NCBI GenBank assembly: GCA_013821585.1
Contig: JACDGO010000046.1
Location: 1 to 10,173, forward strand
Direction: 5' to 3'
Source of the DNA: Sphingomonadaceae bacterium
GTDB taxonomy: Bacteria; Pseudomonadota; Alphaproteobacteria; Sphingomonadales; Sphingomonadaceae
Length of the DNA: 10,173 nucleotides
The translations under genes were made by a program, and so were the position numbers. Below, piece after piece: positions 1 through 7,276 of this stretch; the first letter of the stretch is position 1, and each line of letters starts with the position of its first letter. The notes below the pieces were generated by a model that made no database searches, had not been told where the DNA came from, and saw only the letters and a list, made by a program, of their open reading frames with translations.

Positions 1-301
1 GGCCGGGCGCGTGGTCGTGGCCGCGCACCGCCGCCGACTGGAACCCGGCGACCGCGGCGACGAACAGCGCGCGGACCTGCTCCTTCGTCCGCCCCGTCGC
101 CTTCATGAGTTCCGTGCCGACCACATCCGAATAGCGCGCGCCGTCGTCCGCGAGGGGCGGCGTGGACGTCCAACCGGTCCCGCGCGTCTGCTCGTTCGCG
201 ACGATCGCGAGCAGCGCGACGCAGCGGATGTCGGCGGCTTGCTCGGGCGGCGGCGGCGGAAGCGCGGCGGCGGCGACGGCAAGCGCGAGAAGGATCGGCA
301 T
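1..301 (-). CDS. Small exported protein of unknown function (partial, C-terminus beyond the window)
   Basis: An open frame reads on the minus strand from the ATG at 301-299 to the window edge, giving 100 codons with no stop. AGAGGA (312-307) lies 5 nt before the ATG, a good ribosome binding site that supports this start. The product opens MPILLALAVAAAAL, a hydrophobic stretch like a signal peptide although it lacks the usual positive n-region. A Pro-rich linker with five prolines (residues 15-19) follows, then a mostly helical-looking segment with DIRCVALLAIVANEQ around residues 24-38 and a Cys at 27. I do not recognise a catalytic motif. It resembles, from memory only, small uncharacterised secreted proteins of sphingomonads. 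It is divergent from lnt with 45 bp between the starts. An overlapping plus-strand frame at 11-337 is Arg-rich and looks like a shadow. The reading frame is likely real; the function is unknown. Confidence 0.68.
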   Translation of the reverse strand, partial: MPILLALAVAAAALPPPPPEQAADIRCVALLAIVANEQTRGTGWTSTPPLADDGARYSDVVGTELMKATGRTKEQVRALFVAAVAGFQSAAVRGHDHAPG

Positions 302-346
302 GCCAATCCTCTAGCGCGGGCGATGCCGCGACGATAGGCGGCTCGC

Positions 347-1819
347 GTGCTTCGCTATCCCAAGACACTCGCGCTCGCCGCCGGGCTCATTTCCGCGACC
401 GGTTTCGCGCCGCTCGAACTCTGGCCGGTGACGCTCGCCGCGTTCGCGCTGCTGATGCTGCTCGTCGCCGCTGCGCCTCGCCTGCGCGACGCGCTATCGA
501 TCGGCTGGCCGTTCGGTGTCGGCCATTTCACCGTCGGCCTCAACTGGATCGCCGGCGCGTTCCGCTATCAGGAGACGATGCCGGTGTGGCTCGGCTGGGT
601 CGCGGTTGTGACCCTCGCGCTTTACCTCGCGGTCTATCCGGCGATGGCGGCGGGGCTCGCGTGGCGGGGACGCAAGAACCCTTCGGCCTATGTTTTCTTC
701 TTCGCCGCCGCGTGGGTTGTGACGGAATGGCTGCGCGCGGGCGTTTTCACGGGCTTCGCATGGAATCCGCTGGGTGTGATCTGGGTGCCGACGCCCGCCG
801 GCGGGATCGCGCGCGAGATCGGAACCTATGGGCTGTCGGGCGCGACGATCCTGGTCGCGGGCGCGATCGCGCATCGCCACCGGCTGATCGCCGCGCCCGC
901 CGCATTGGCGGCGCTCGTCGCCGCCGGGTGGCTGGCCACGGCCGGCTCCACGGCGACGACCAACCGCCTGATCCGCATCGTCCAGCCGAACATCGGCCAG
1001 CAGGACAAGCAGGACGATTCGTTCGACGAGCGCAACTTCCGCCGCCTCGCCGCGCTGACCGGCCCGCCGGGCGCGACGCCGCGCCTGATCCTGTGGCCCG
1101 AAGCAGCGGTTCCCTATTTCCTCGAGGAGGAACGCTGGGCGCGCGACCGGATCGCGAAACTGATGGGGCCGCGCGACGTGATCATGACCGGCGGCGACGC
1201 GCTCGTCTACGACCGCGCCGGCAAGGTGATCGCCGCGCGCAACTCGCTGTTCGCGATGACGCCCGACAACAATTTGTTCGCGCGCTACGACAAAGCGCAC
1301 CTCGTCCCCTACGGCGAATATCTGCCGATGCGCCCGCTGCTGTCGGCGATCGGGCTGTCGCGGCTGGTGCCCGGCGATCTCGACTTCCTCCCCGGTCCCG
1401 GCCCGCGGACGTTCGCGCTGCCCGGCTTCGGGAGCGCGGGCGTGCAGATCTGCTACGAGATCGTGTTTTCGGGCGAGGTGATCGACGCCGCGCATCGCCC
1501 CGGTTTCCTGTTCAACCCGTCGAACGACGCGTGGTTCGGGACATGGGGGCCGCCGCAGCACCTCGCGCAGGCGCGGCTGCGCGCGATTGAGGAAGCGATG
1601 CCGACCGTGCGCGCGACGCCGACCGGCATTTCGGCGGTGATCGACGCGCACGGCCGCCTCGTCACCGCATTGCCGCTCGGCAAGGCGGGCTTCATCCAGA
1701 CTATGATCCCCGTCGCGGGTGCGCCGACGCCGTTCTCCCGGCTCGGCAACCTATTGCCATTTGCGTTCGCGCTGTTGCTCGCGGCGGCGGGCGTTGCGCT
1801 GGCGCGGCGGCGCCGCTAA
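347..1819 (+). CDS. lnt: Apolipoprotein N-acyltransferase (Lnt)
   Basis: Inner-membrane enzyme that N-acylates the N-terminal diacylglyceryl-cysteine of apolipoproteins, the last step of lipoprotein maturation after Lgt and LspA. The 490-residue product is close to E. coli Lnt (512). Residues 1-200 contain several hydrophobic membrane segments. Residues 207-450 form a periplasmic nitrilase-fold domain, and 465-487 is a C-terminal membrane helix followed by RRRR. The Glu-Lys-Cys triad is visible as E252 (WPEAAVPYF), K316 (YDKAHLVPYGEY) and C369 (QICYE). E324 and E371 match the supporting glutamates known in E. coli Lnt, and SNDAWFG at 392-398 is typical. The start is GTG at 347: an in-frame TAG at 335-337 excludes anything further upstream, and the Shine-Dalgarno is weak (AGGCGG, 336-341). 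metK follows 53 bp downstream on the same strand. One likely client is the lipoprotein-type dehydrogenase encoded at 7135-5945. Confidence 0.97.
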   Translation: MLRYPKTLALAAGLISATGFAPLELWPVTLAAFALLMLLVAAAPRLRDALSIGWPFGVGHFTVGLNWIAGAFRYQETMPVWLGWVAVVTLALYLAVYPAMAAGLAWRGRKNPSAYVFFFAAAWVVTEWLRAGVFTGFAWNPLGVIWVPTPAGGIAREIGTYGLSGATILVAGAIAHRHRLIAAPAALAALVAAGWLATAGSTATTNRLIRIVQPNIGQQDKQDDSFDERNFRRLAALTGPPGATPRLILWPEAAVPYFLEEERWARDRIAKLMGPRDVIMTGGDALVYDRAGKVIAARNSLFAMTPDNNLFARYDKAHLVPYGEYLPMRPLLSAIGLSRLVPGDLDFLPGPGPRTFALPGFGSAGVQICYEIVFSGEVIDAAHRPGFLFNPSNDAWFGTWGPPQHLAQARLRAIEEAMPTVRATPTGISAVIDAHGRLVTALPLGKAGFIQTMIPVAGAPTPFSRLGNLLPFAFALLLAAAGVALARRRR

Positions 1820-1833
1820 GGGACCGCGCCCAG

Positions 1834-1853
1834 ACATAAAGCTTTCTTTATAT
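1834..1853. promoter_or_regulatory. AT-rich inverted repeat before metK, candidate repressor operator
   Basis: ATAAAG (1836-1841), four bases, then CTTTAT (1846-1851) form a perfect 6-bp inverted repeat. The outer A1834/T1853 also match. A second, overlapping palindrome AAAGCTTT lies at 1838-1845. The element stands out in a very G+C-rich setting and ends 19 bp before the metK ATG, between lnt and metK. Its position suggests control of metK by a dimeric regulator. ArsR-family SahR-type regulators are known to control SAM-cycle genes in Proteobacteria, but I cannot confirm that their consensus matches this site. A promoter -10 element could be hidden in the same AT-rich bases. Confidence 0.5.
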
Positions 1854-1872
1854 CCGCCGAGGAACTTCGTCG

Positions 1873-3045
1873 ATGCGCTCCAATTTCCTGTTCACGTCCG
1901 AATCGGTTTCCGAAGGCCATCCAGACAAGGTCGCCGACCAGATTTCTGACGCGGTGGTCGATCTTTTCCTGTCGCGCAGCCCCGAGGCGCGCGTCGCGTG
2001 CGAGACGATGGTGACGACCAACCGCGTCATCCTGGCGGGCGAGGTCAACGCGCGCGGCGGCCCCGAGCCGACCAACGACGAGATCGAGCAAGCGGCGCGC
2101 GAGACCGTCAAGCGCATCGGTTACGAGCAGCACGGTTTCCACTGGCAGCGCGCGGTGTTCGAAAGCCACCTGCACGGCCAGTCGGCCGACATCGCCGTCG
2201 GCGTCGACGAGAGCGGCAACAAGGACGAGGGCGCGGGCGACCAAGGCATCATGTTCGGCTTCGCGTGCGACGAGACGCCCGAGCTGATGCCCGCGACGCT
2301 CTATTATTCACACCGTCTGCTCGAGAAGATGGCGCTCGACCGCCACGCCGGCGACGCGCCGTTTCTCGAGCCCGACGCGAAGAGCCAAGTGACGCTCGCG
2401 TTCGAGGATGGCCGCCCGGTGCGCGCCACCGCGCTCGTCGTCTCGACGCAGCACGCCAAGGGCTATGATCAGACCAAGCTGCGCGACTACGCCAAGGGCG
2501 TGATGGCCGACGTCCTTCCGCGCGGCTGGATGCCGACCGACGAGGACGCGATCTTCGTCAATCCGACCGGTCTGTTCGAGATCGGCGGGCCCGACGGCGA
2601 CGCGGGGCTGACCGGTCGCAAGATCATCGTCGACACCTATGGCGGCGCGGCGCCGCACGGCGGCGGCGCGTTCAGCGGCAAGGATCCGACCAAGGTCGAC
2701 CGTTCGGCCGCCTATGTCGCGCGCTACCTCGCCAAGAACATCGTCGCGGCCGGCCTCGCGACGCGTTGCACGATCCAGCTCAGCTATGCGATCGGCGTCG
2801 CCGAGCCGCTGTCGCTCTATGTCGACACGCACGGCACCGGCACGGTCGAGGAGACGCGGATCGAGGCGCTGCTGCCGCGCCTCGTCCGCCTGACGCCCAA
2901 GGGCATCCGCACGCACCTCGGCCTCAACAAGCCGATCTACCAGCCGACCGCCGCCTACGGCCATTTCGGCCGCAAGCCCGATGGCGACATGTTCGGCTGG
3001 GAAAAGACCGATCTGGTCGAGGCGCTGAAGGCGGAATTGGCCTAA
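1873..3045 (+). CDS. metK: S-adenosylmethionine synthetase (methionine adenosyltransferase)
   Basis: Cytosolic enzyme that makes S-adenosylmethionine from methionine and ATP, releasing phosphate and pyrophosphate. The 390-residue length fits the family (E. coli 384). The N-terminal [19 protein letters not shown] carries the ATP-binding GHPDK motif with H16, D18 and K19. The signature [10 protein letters not shown] is at residues 120-129, DTYGG at 254-258, and the Gly-rich phosphate loop [19 protein letters not shown] at 263-281 contains the active-site Lys, Asp and Arg residues. The ATG has a clear Shine-Dalgarno, GAGGA at 1859-1863, with 9 nt spacing. It is preceded by an inverted repeat that may be an operator and is convergent with katE, with 4 bp between the stops. 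The SAM produced is the methyl donor for TrmB, encoded 2.2 kb downstream. No key residue appears to be missing. Confidence 0.98.
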   Translation: MRSNFLFTSESVSEGHPDKVADQISDAVVDLFLSRSPEARVACETMVTTNRVILAGEVNARGGPEPTNDEIEQAARETVKRIGYEQHGFHWQRAVFESHLHGQSADIAVGVDESGNKDEGAGDQGIMFGFACDETPELMPATLYYSHRLLEKMALDRHAGDAPFLEPDAKSQVTLAFEDGRPVRATALVVSTQHAKGYDQTKLRDYAKGVMADVLPRGWMPTDEDAIFVNPTGLFEIGGPDGDAGLTGRKIIVDTYGGAAPHGGGAFSGKDPTKVDRSAAYVARYLAKNIVAAGLATRCTIQLSYAIGVAEPLSLYVDTHGTGTVEETRIEALLPRLVRLTPKGIRTHLGLNKPIYQPTAAYGHFGRKPDGDMFGWEKTDLVEALKAELA

Positions 3046-3055
3046 GCGACTAGGC
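3040..3055. repeat. Small inverted repeat spanning the metK and katE stop codons
   Basis: GCCTA (3040-3044) and TAGGC (3051-3055) are perfect reverse complements around the 6-nt centre AGCGAC. The metK stop TAA (3043-3045) and the katE stop (TAG on the minus strand, 3052-3050) are both inside it. There is no T-tract on either side, so it does not look like an intrinsic terminator. With only 5 bp of stem it may be a coincidence of two facing stop codons. Confidence 0.4.
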
Positions 3056-5146
3056 GAGCGTCCGCACCTTTGGTTCACGGCTGTAGAAGCGCTTCTTGGC
3101 GGCGGCGATGAATGTGCCGCCGAGATCGGTGACGCCCTCATCCGCCTGCACGCCCGCCTTGTCGAGCAAGGGCTTGGCCGCGGCCGAGGCGCCGATCGCC
3201 TTTAGGTGACCGAAGGCGTCCATGACGAACTGAACCGCCGCGCCTTCTTTCATCAACGCCGCGCACCCCGCTTCCGACAGCACGACCGCGATCGCATCGA
3301 CGGTTTGCGAGGGAGTTCCGGCAAGCTGGCCGTCGGCCTTCAGCATCTTGCCGTCGGCGAGCTTCGCGCCCCCGACCTTGGGCGCGATGACGACCGCCTT
3401 GCCCTTGGCGCCTTCGACCGCCTTCTTGACCGCCGCGATCTCCGCGCCGTCTGATCCGTCGGCGATCAGGATGCCGACCGCGCGCCCTTCCAGCGTTTCC
3501 TTCATGTTGCCGATAATGCGGAGCGCCGGCGACGGGTCCATGTCGATCGGCTCGCGCGCCGCCTTGTTCTTCGGCGGAAGCGGAATGCCGAGGCCGTCGG
3601 CGACACGCTTGGCGAGGCCTTCGTCGACGTTGCGCAGATTGCCGACCATGCGCGGCGGAACGTGTGCGAGACCGACTTTCGACAGCTCGAACACGAACGA
3701 CGACGCGACATGCGCCTGCTCGGCCGCGTCGAGCGAGCGGAAGAACAGCCGCGCCTGGCTATAATGGTCGGCGAAGAGCTCGGCGCGGACGCGCAGCTTG
3801 TCACCCTGCTCGTCGTTTTCGGCGCGGCCTTCGAACGTGCGAAATCCCTCCACCCGGCATTCGCGCGGGCCGGCTTCCTCGCCGACGGCATCGAGGCTGT
3901 TGGGCTCGTAGTTCGCGCGGCCCTTGGGCACGTTCATCTGCATCTGCCCGTCGCGCTGGAAGTTCATCACCGGGCATTTCGGCGCGTTGACCGGAATCTG
4001 GTGGAAGTTGGCGGTGCCGAGCCTGCTCTTTTGCGTGTCGAGATAGCTGAACAGCCGTCCTTGAAGCAGCGGGTCGTTTGAAAAATCGATCCCGGGTACG
4101 ATGTTCGCGGGACAGTAAGCGACCTGCTCGGTTTCCGCGAAGAAATTGTCGACGTTGCGGTCGAGCACCATCCGCCCGACGATTCGCACCGGGATCACCT
4201 CTTCGGGGATGAGCTTCGTCGCGTCGAGCACGTCATAGAGCTGCGCGTCGGCGAATTTCTGGTCGAAAGTCTGGATGCCGAATTCCCATTCGGGAAATGC
4301 GCCGGTGTCGATCGCTTCGAACAGGTCGCGACGGTGATAGTCGTTGTCCGCCGCCTGAAGTTTCAGCGCCTCATCCCACAATGTCGACTGCAGGCCGAGC
4401 TTCGGCTTCCAGTGAAATTTGACGAATGTCGATTTGCCCGCTTCGTTGACGAACCGGAACGTGTGGATGCCGAAGCCTTCAATCATTCGCAGCGACCGCG
4501 GAATAGTCCGGTCGGACATCGCCCAGTGCAGCATGTGGGTGGTTTCGGGCATCAACGACGCCCAGTCCCAGAAGGTGTCGTGCGCACTGCCTGCCTGCGG
4601 ATACGCGCGATCGGCCTCCATCTTCACCGAGTGAACGAGATCGGGAAACTTGATCGCGTCCTGGATGAAGAAAACGGGAATGTTGTTGCCGACGAGATCC
4701 CAGTTGCCCTCGTGCGTGTAAAATTTTACCGCAAAGCCGCGCACGTCGCGTGGCGTGTCCACGGAGCCCGCGCCGCCCGCGACGGTTGAAAAGCGCGTGA
4801 AGACGGGAATGCGCTCGCCCTTGCGCTGGAACAGATCGGCCCTGGTAATGTCGGCCAGCGATTCGGTCAGCTCGAAAAAGCCGTGGGCGCCCGTGCCCCG
4901 CGCGTGGACGATGCGTTCGGGAATGCGTTCGTGATCGAAATGGAAGATTTTTTCGCGAAGGACGAAATCTTCGAGCAACGTCGGCCCGCGCGGGCCGGCC
5001 TTCAACGAATTCTGGTTGTCGGAGACGCGGATGCCCTGATTGGTCGTCAGGTGATCGGTGCCGTCGTGCGGGCCGCCTTTAGGAATCCGCTGATGGGTCT
5101 CACCGCCGTTGCCGATAGCCGTGTCGAAACCTGCTTTGTCCGCCAT
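3050..5146 (-). CDS. katE: Large-subunit (clade 2, HPII-type) monofunctional haem catalase
   Basis: Breaks hydrogen peroxide down to water and oxygen; expected as a cytosolic tetramer. The 698 residues match the large-subunit class. After a polar N-terminal extension (about 1-50) comes the catalase core. It has catalytic H81 ([12 protein letters not shown]), N154 ([10 protein letters not shown]), and the haem-ligand Y368 with R364 in [25 protein letters not shown] at 395-405 is also typical. A linker leads to a C-terminal DJ-1/PfpI-like domain (about 553-690). This domain lacks the nucleophilic Cys of active members at the expected elbow ([10 protein letters not shown], 643-652), as expected for catalases of this class. 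C345 lies 23 residues before Y368. I chose ATG 5146 because AGGAG (5157-5153) precedes it by 6 nt; the frame stays open to 5203 without a comparable start. It is convergent with metK and divergent from trmB. The core-coding half has lower G+C than its neighbours. Confidence 0.97.
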   Translation of the reverse strand: MADKAGFDTAIGNGGETHQRIPKGGPHDGTDHLTTNQGIRVSDNQNSLKAGPRGPTLLEDFVLREKIFHFDHERIPERIVHARGTGAHGFFELTESLADITRADLFQRKGERIPVFTRFSTVAGGAGSVDTPRDVRGFAVKFYTHEGNWDLVGNNIPVFFIQDAIKFPDLVHSVKMEADRAYPQAGSAHDTFWDWASLMPETTHMLHWAMSDRTIPRSLRMIEGFGIHTFRFVNEAGKSTFVKFHWKPKLGLQSTLWDEALKLQAADNDYHRRDLFEAIDTGAFPEWEFGIQTFDQKFADAQLYDVLDATKLIPEEVIPVRIVGRMVLDRNVDNFFAETEQVAYCPANIVPGIDFSNDPLLQGRLFSYLDTQKSRLGTANFHQIPVNAPKCPVMNFQRDGQMQMNVPKGRANYEPNSLDAVGEEAGPRECRVEGFRTFEGRAENDEQGDKLRVRAELFADHYSQARLFFRSLDAAEQAHVASSFVFELSKVGLAHVPPRMVGNLRNVDEGLAKRVADGLGIPLPPKNKAAREPIDMDPSPALRIIGNMKETLEGRAVGILIADGSDGAEIAAVKKAVEGAKGKAVVIAPKVGGAKLADGKMLKADGQLAGTPSQTVDAIAVVLSEAGCAALMKEGAAVQFVMDAFGHLKAIGASAAAKPLLDKAGVQADEGVTDLGGTFIAAAKKRFYSREPKVRTLA

Positions 5147-5152
5147 TTTCCA

Positions 5153-5157
5153 CTCCT
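5153..5157 (-). promoter_or_regulatory. Ribosome binding site that sets the katE start
   Basis: AGGAG on the minus strand, 6 nt upstream of the ATG at 5146-5144. It favours this start (product beginning [12 protein letters not shown]) over the in-frame start at 5203, which would add 19 residues unlike a catalase N-terminus and would extend over the candidate promoter. Confidence 0.75.
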
Positions 5158-5173
5158 GAACTGTCGAACGGCC

Positions 5174-5199
5174 AACGAAGTGGGCGGCCAGAACGGTCC
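5174..5199 (-). promoter_or_regulatory. Candidate EcfG-type (general stress response) promoter for katE
   Basis: Reading the minus strand, GGACC (5199-5195) is followed by 17 nt and CGTT (5177-5174). The known alphaproteobacterial EcfG promoter consensus is GGAAC-N16/17-CGTT, so there is one mismatch, in the -35 element. A transcript starting near 5167 would have a leader of about 20 nt containing the AGGAG site. A stress-sigma promoter would suit a catalase, but such short motifs also occur by chance in G+C-rich DNA. I see no good sigma-70 promoter for katE or trmB in this 119-bp divergent gap. The A-rich tract at 5209-5219 is its other notable feature. Confidence 0.4.
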
Positions 5200-5265
5200 C
5201 CAAGCGGCAAAAAAAGAAAGGCGGCGTTTTGTCGGCGGCCCTTCAGCGGGTAAGGGCGTCGAGCA

Positions 5266-5967
5266 ATGAGCGACCCCGCCACAATCGGTCGGCTCTATGG
5301 CCGGCGCGCGGGGCACAAGCTGCGCGCCGGACAGGCGGCGCTGGTCGAAGATTTGCTGCCGAAGGTCTCGGTTCCCGAAGGGCCGCTCGACGCACGCGCG
5401 CTGTTCGGCGACGCCAAGGACTCTGGGCGCCCGCTCGAGCTCGAGATCGGCTTCGGCGGGGGCGAGCATCTCGCGGCGCAAGCGGCGATGCGGCCGGGCC
5501 ACGGCTTCATCGGCTGCGAGCCCTTTCTCAATGGTGTCGTCGGTGCGCTCGGGCATATCCGCGACGGCGGGCTGTCGAATCTGCGGCTGCACATGGGCGA
5601 CGCGCTCGACTTGCTGCGGCGGCTTCCCGATGCGTCGCTGGCGCGCGTCTATCTACTCCACCCCGATCCTTGGCCGAAAGCGCGGCATGCCAAGCGGCGA
5701 TTTATGAACGCGGGGCCGATCGACCTCGTCGCGGCGAAGCTTAAACCCGGCGGCGAATTCCGCTTCGGCACCGACCATCCGGTCTATGTCGCGCACGCGA
5801 TGATGGTGATGGGCAGGCGGCGCGATTTCGCGTGGCAGGCGAACGAGGCGTGCGATTTCCTCGAACGCCCCGCCCACTGGCCTGAAACGCGCTATGAGCT
5901 AAAGGCGCGCCGGTTGGGGCACGAAGTCTGGTATTTCCGCTACCTCAGGACCGCGGCGTCAGCCTGA
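5266..5967 (+). CDS. trmB: tRNA (guanine-N7-)-methyltransferase TrmB
   Basis: Cytosolic SAM-dependent enzyme that methylates N7 of G46 in the variable loop of many tRNAs. The 233-residue length matches the family (E. coli 239). A Rossmann-type methyltransferase fold is shown by the SAM-binding motif LELEIGFGGGEHL (57-69) and the following acidic strand end FIGCEP (81-86). The TrmB hallmark HPDPWPKARHAKRRFM is at 132-147, and FGTDHPVY (167-174) and PETRYELKA (206-214) complete the active site. The ATG is preceded by AAGGG (5252-5256) at 9 nt. The 3' end overlaps the tail of the facing PQQ-dehydrogenase gene by 23 bp. Separated from metK by katE, it probably needs its own promoter within the 119 bp between it and katE, but none is obvious. 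Confidence 0.97.
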   Translation: MSDPATIGRLYGRRAGHKLRAGQAALVEDLLPKVSVPEGPLDARALFGDAKDSGRPLELEIGFGGGEHLAAQAAMRPGHGFIGCEPFLNGVVGALGHIRDGGLSNLRLHMGDALDLLRRLPDASLARVYLLHPDPWPKARHAKRRFMNAGPIDLVAAKLKPGGEFRFGTDHPVYVAHAMMVMGRRRDFAWQANEACDFLERPAHWPETRYELKARRLGHEVWYFRYLRTAASA

Positions 5968-7135
5968 GCAGGCGCCCGCCGCTGTCGCCGTCCTCCAATA
6001 GCCAGACAGCGCCGTCCGGTCCTTGCGCGACGAAGCGGATGCGGCGGCCGAGGTTCCAGCGCTCGGCCTTTTTCGCGGTCGCGCCGTCGAGGGTCACTCG
6101 GATCAGCGCCCTGCCCGAGAGCGCGCCGATCAGGCCCGATCCCTTCCACGCGGGAAACAGGCTCCCCGAATAGATCACCAGCGACGACGGCGAGACCGAC
6201 GGGTTCCACCACAGCTTCGGCGGCTCATACCCATCGCCGGGATGGTGATCGGGGATATCGCTGCCGTCGTAATTGCTGCCGTTCGACACGTTGGGCCAGC
6301 CGTAATTCTTGCCCGGCTCGATCAGGTTCAACTCGTCGCCGCCCTTTGGCCCCATTTCGGTTTCCCACAGTCGTCCGACGGCGTCGAAGGCGAGGCCGTA
6401 GGGATTGCGGTGGCCGGTCGACCAGGTTTCGGCCGGGGTCAGGTTGGGCGCGGGGATCGCGACGCGCCGACTCTGCGCACCCTTCGCCGCGCCAGTGTTC
6501 TCGGGCGGGTCGATCAGGTCGACCGTGGTCGCGCCAGTGCGGCCCGCCTGCGGATTGCCGGGCGCGGGCTTGCCGTCGGGCGTGAGCCGCAGGATCTTGC
6601 CCATCGCCTGGTCGGGGTCCTGCGCGGGCGTGAAGCGCTGGCGCTCGCCCGAGCTGAGGAAGAGGGTGCGGCCATCGGGGGAGAAGACGACGATCGCGCC
6701 GAACTGGCCGCCATGCCCCTTGGGCTCCTGTCGCCAGATCGCCTGCAAGCCTTCGAGCCGCGACTCGTCGTCCGAAAGGCGCGCGCGGGCGAGCGCGAGG
6801 CTCGATCCGCCGCGTCCCGGCTCGGCGTAGGTCAGATAGACGAAGCGGTCGTGCGCGAAATCGGGCGAAAGCGCGACGTCGAGCAGCCCGCCCTGGCCGT
6901 CGTAATCGACCGGCGGCACGCCCGCGACGGCGCGGACGCTCCCGTCGGCCGCGCGGAGCAGCAGCTTTCCCGATTTCTCGGTGACGAGCATCGCGCCGCC
7001 GGGAAGGAAGGCGAGCGCCCACGGATCGTCGAAGCCGCCCGCGACGGCGATCCGGAACGGCGCTTGCGGTGTGGCGGGAGCATCGGCGCCGTGGCACGCG
7101 GCAAGCGCGAGAGCGAAGAGAACCGAACGGCGCAT
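5945..7135 (-). CDS. PQQ-dependent aldose sugar dehydrogenase, predicted lipoprotein
   Basis: Six-bladed beta-propeller quinoprotein of the soluble glucose/aldose sugar dehydrogenase family (E. coli YliI/Asd type). Members oxidise aldose sugars to lactones using pyrroloquinoline quinone and calcium. The 396 residues begin MRRSVLFALALAACHG, a signal peptide with lipobox LAAC, so C14 would be lipidated in the periplasm. Propeller motifs include DDPWALAFLPGG (36-47), YDGQGGLLDVALSPDF (78-93) and KGHGGQFG (139-146), with H141 the likely catalytic base. TGHRNPYGLAFD (240-251), ETEMGPKGGDELNLI (258-272) and NYGWPNVS (277-284) follow. I chose ATG 7135 because GGAG (7145-7142) lies 6 nt upstream and the signal peptide then starts cleanly; ATG 7147 or TTG 7150 would add 4-5 residues. 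The gene is divergent from rimP and overlaps trmB tail-to-tail by 23 bp. No PQQ biosynthesis gene is in the window. The true substrate is unknown. Confidence 0.92.
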   Translation of the reverse strand: MRRSVLFALALAACHGADAPATPQAPFRIAVAGGFDDPWALAFLPGGAMLVTEKSGKLLLRAADGSVRAVAGVPPVDYDGQGGLLDVALSPDFAHDRFVYLTYAEPGRGGSSLALARARLSDDESRLEGLQAIWRQEPKGHGGQFGAIVVFSPDGRTLFLSSGERQRFTPAQDPDQAMGKILRLTPDGKPAPGNPQAGRTGATTVDLIDPPENTGAAKGAQSRRVAIPAPNLTPAETWSTGHRNPYGLAFDAVGRLWETEMGPKGGDELNLIEPGKNYGWPNVSNGSNYDGSDIPDHHPGDGYEPPKLWWNPSVSPSSLVIYSGSLFPAWKGSGLIGALSGRALIRVTLDGATAKKAERWNLGRRIRFVAQGPDGAVWLLEDGDSGGRLLRLTPRS

Positions 7136-7155
7136 GGGCTTCTCCATCAAGAGGC

Positions 7156-7184
7156 TTGCCGCATAACGCGCGGACGCCTATATC
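7156..7184 (+). promoter_or_regulatory. Candidate sigma-70 promoter of the rimP-nusA operon
   Basis: TTGCCG (7156-7161), 17 bp, then TATATC (7179-7184) gives 4/6 matches to each of the -35 and -10 consensus boxes with ideal spacing. It lies in the 141-bp divergent gap between the dehydrogenase gene and rimP. Transcription from about 7191 would give a leader of roughly 85 nt that includes the hairpin at 7223-7239. Confidence 0.4.
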
Positions 7185-7222
7185 GCCTCTGTCTTCCTTA
7201 CATCGGTAACGCTGTTCGGGTT

Positions 7223-7239
7223 CGGAGCCGCAAGCTCCG
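7223..7239 (+). other. Hairpin in the predicted rimP leader
   Basis: CGGAGC (7223-7228) and GCTCCG (7234-7239) pair perfectly around the 5-nt loop CGCAA. U-G pairs could lengthen the stem slightly at its base. No T-run follows (the next bases are GGCGCTCGAGG), so this is not a classical terminator. It sits 38 nt upstream of the rimP ATG and could be a leader structure of the nusA operon, or a chance repeat. Confidence 0.4.
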
Positions 7240-7276
7240 GGCGCTCGAGGCGCATATTTGGAGAGTATAGAAGTAT

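Noticed and set aside
494..1651. Long minus-strand frame (385 codons) opposite lnt
   Set aside because: Arg/Ala/Gly-rich translation typical of antisense frames in G+C-rich DNA, with no motif. lnt on the other strand has all its catalytic residues.
1820..1872. SAM-family riboswitch upstream of metK
   Set aside because: The 53-nt gap shows no recognisable SAM-II, SAM/SAH or SAM-I core. The only symmetric element is the AT-rich palindrome, which fits a protein operator better.
2308..3141. Minus-strand frame (277 codons) across metK and the katE end
   Set aside because: Shadow frame: it covers the well-conserved metK and runs into the end of katE, with a low-complexity translation.
5209..5219. 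A-rich tract between katE and trmB as an intrinsic terminator
   Set aside because: Read on the minus strand it is a T-run, but no convincing stem precedes it and it lies upstream of katE, where no minus-strand gene ends.
7223..7239. Hairpin before rimP as a terminator
   Set aside because: No T-tract follows the stem, and neither neighbouring gene ends there, since both flanking genes point away from this gap.
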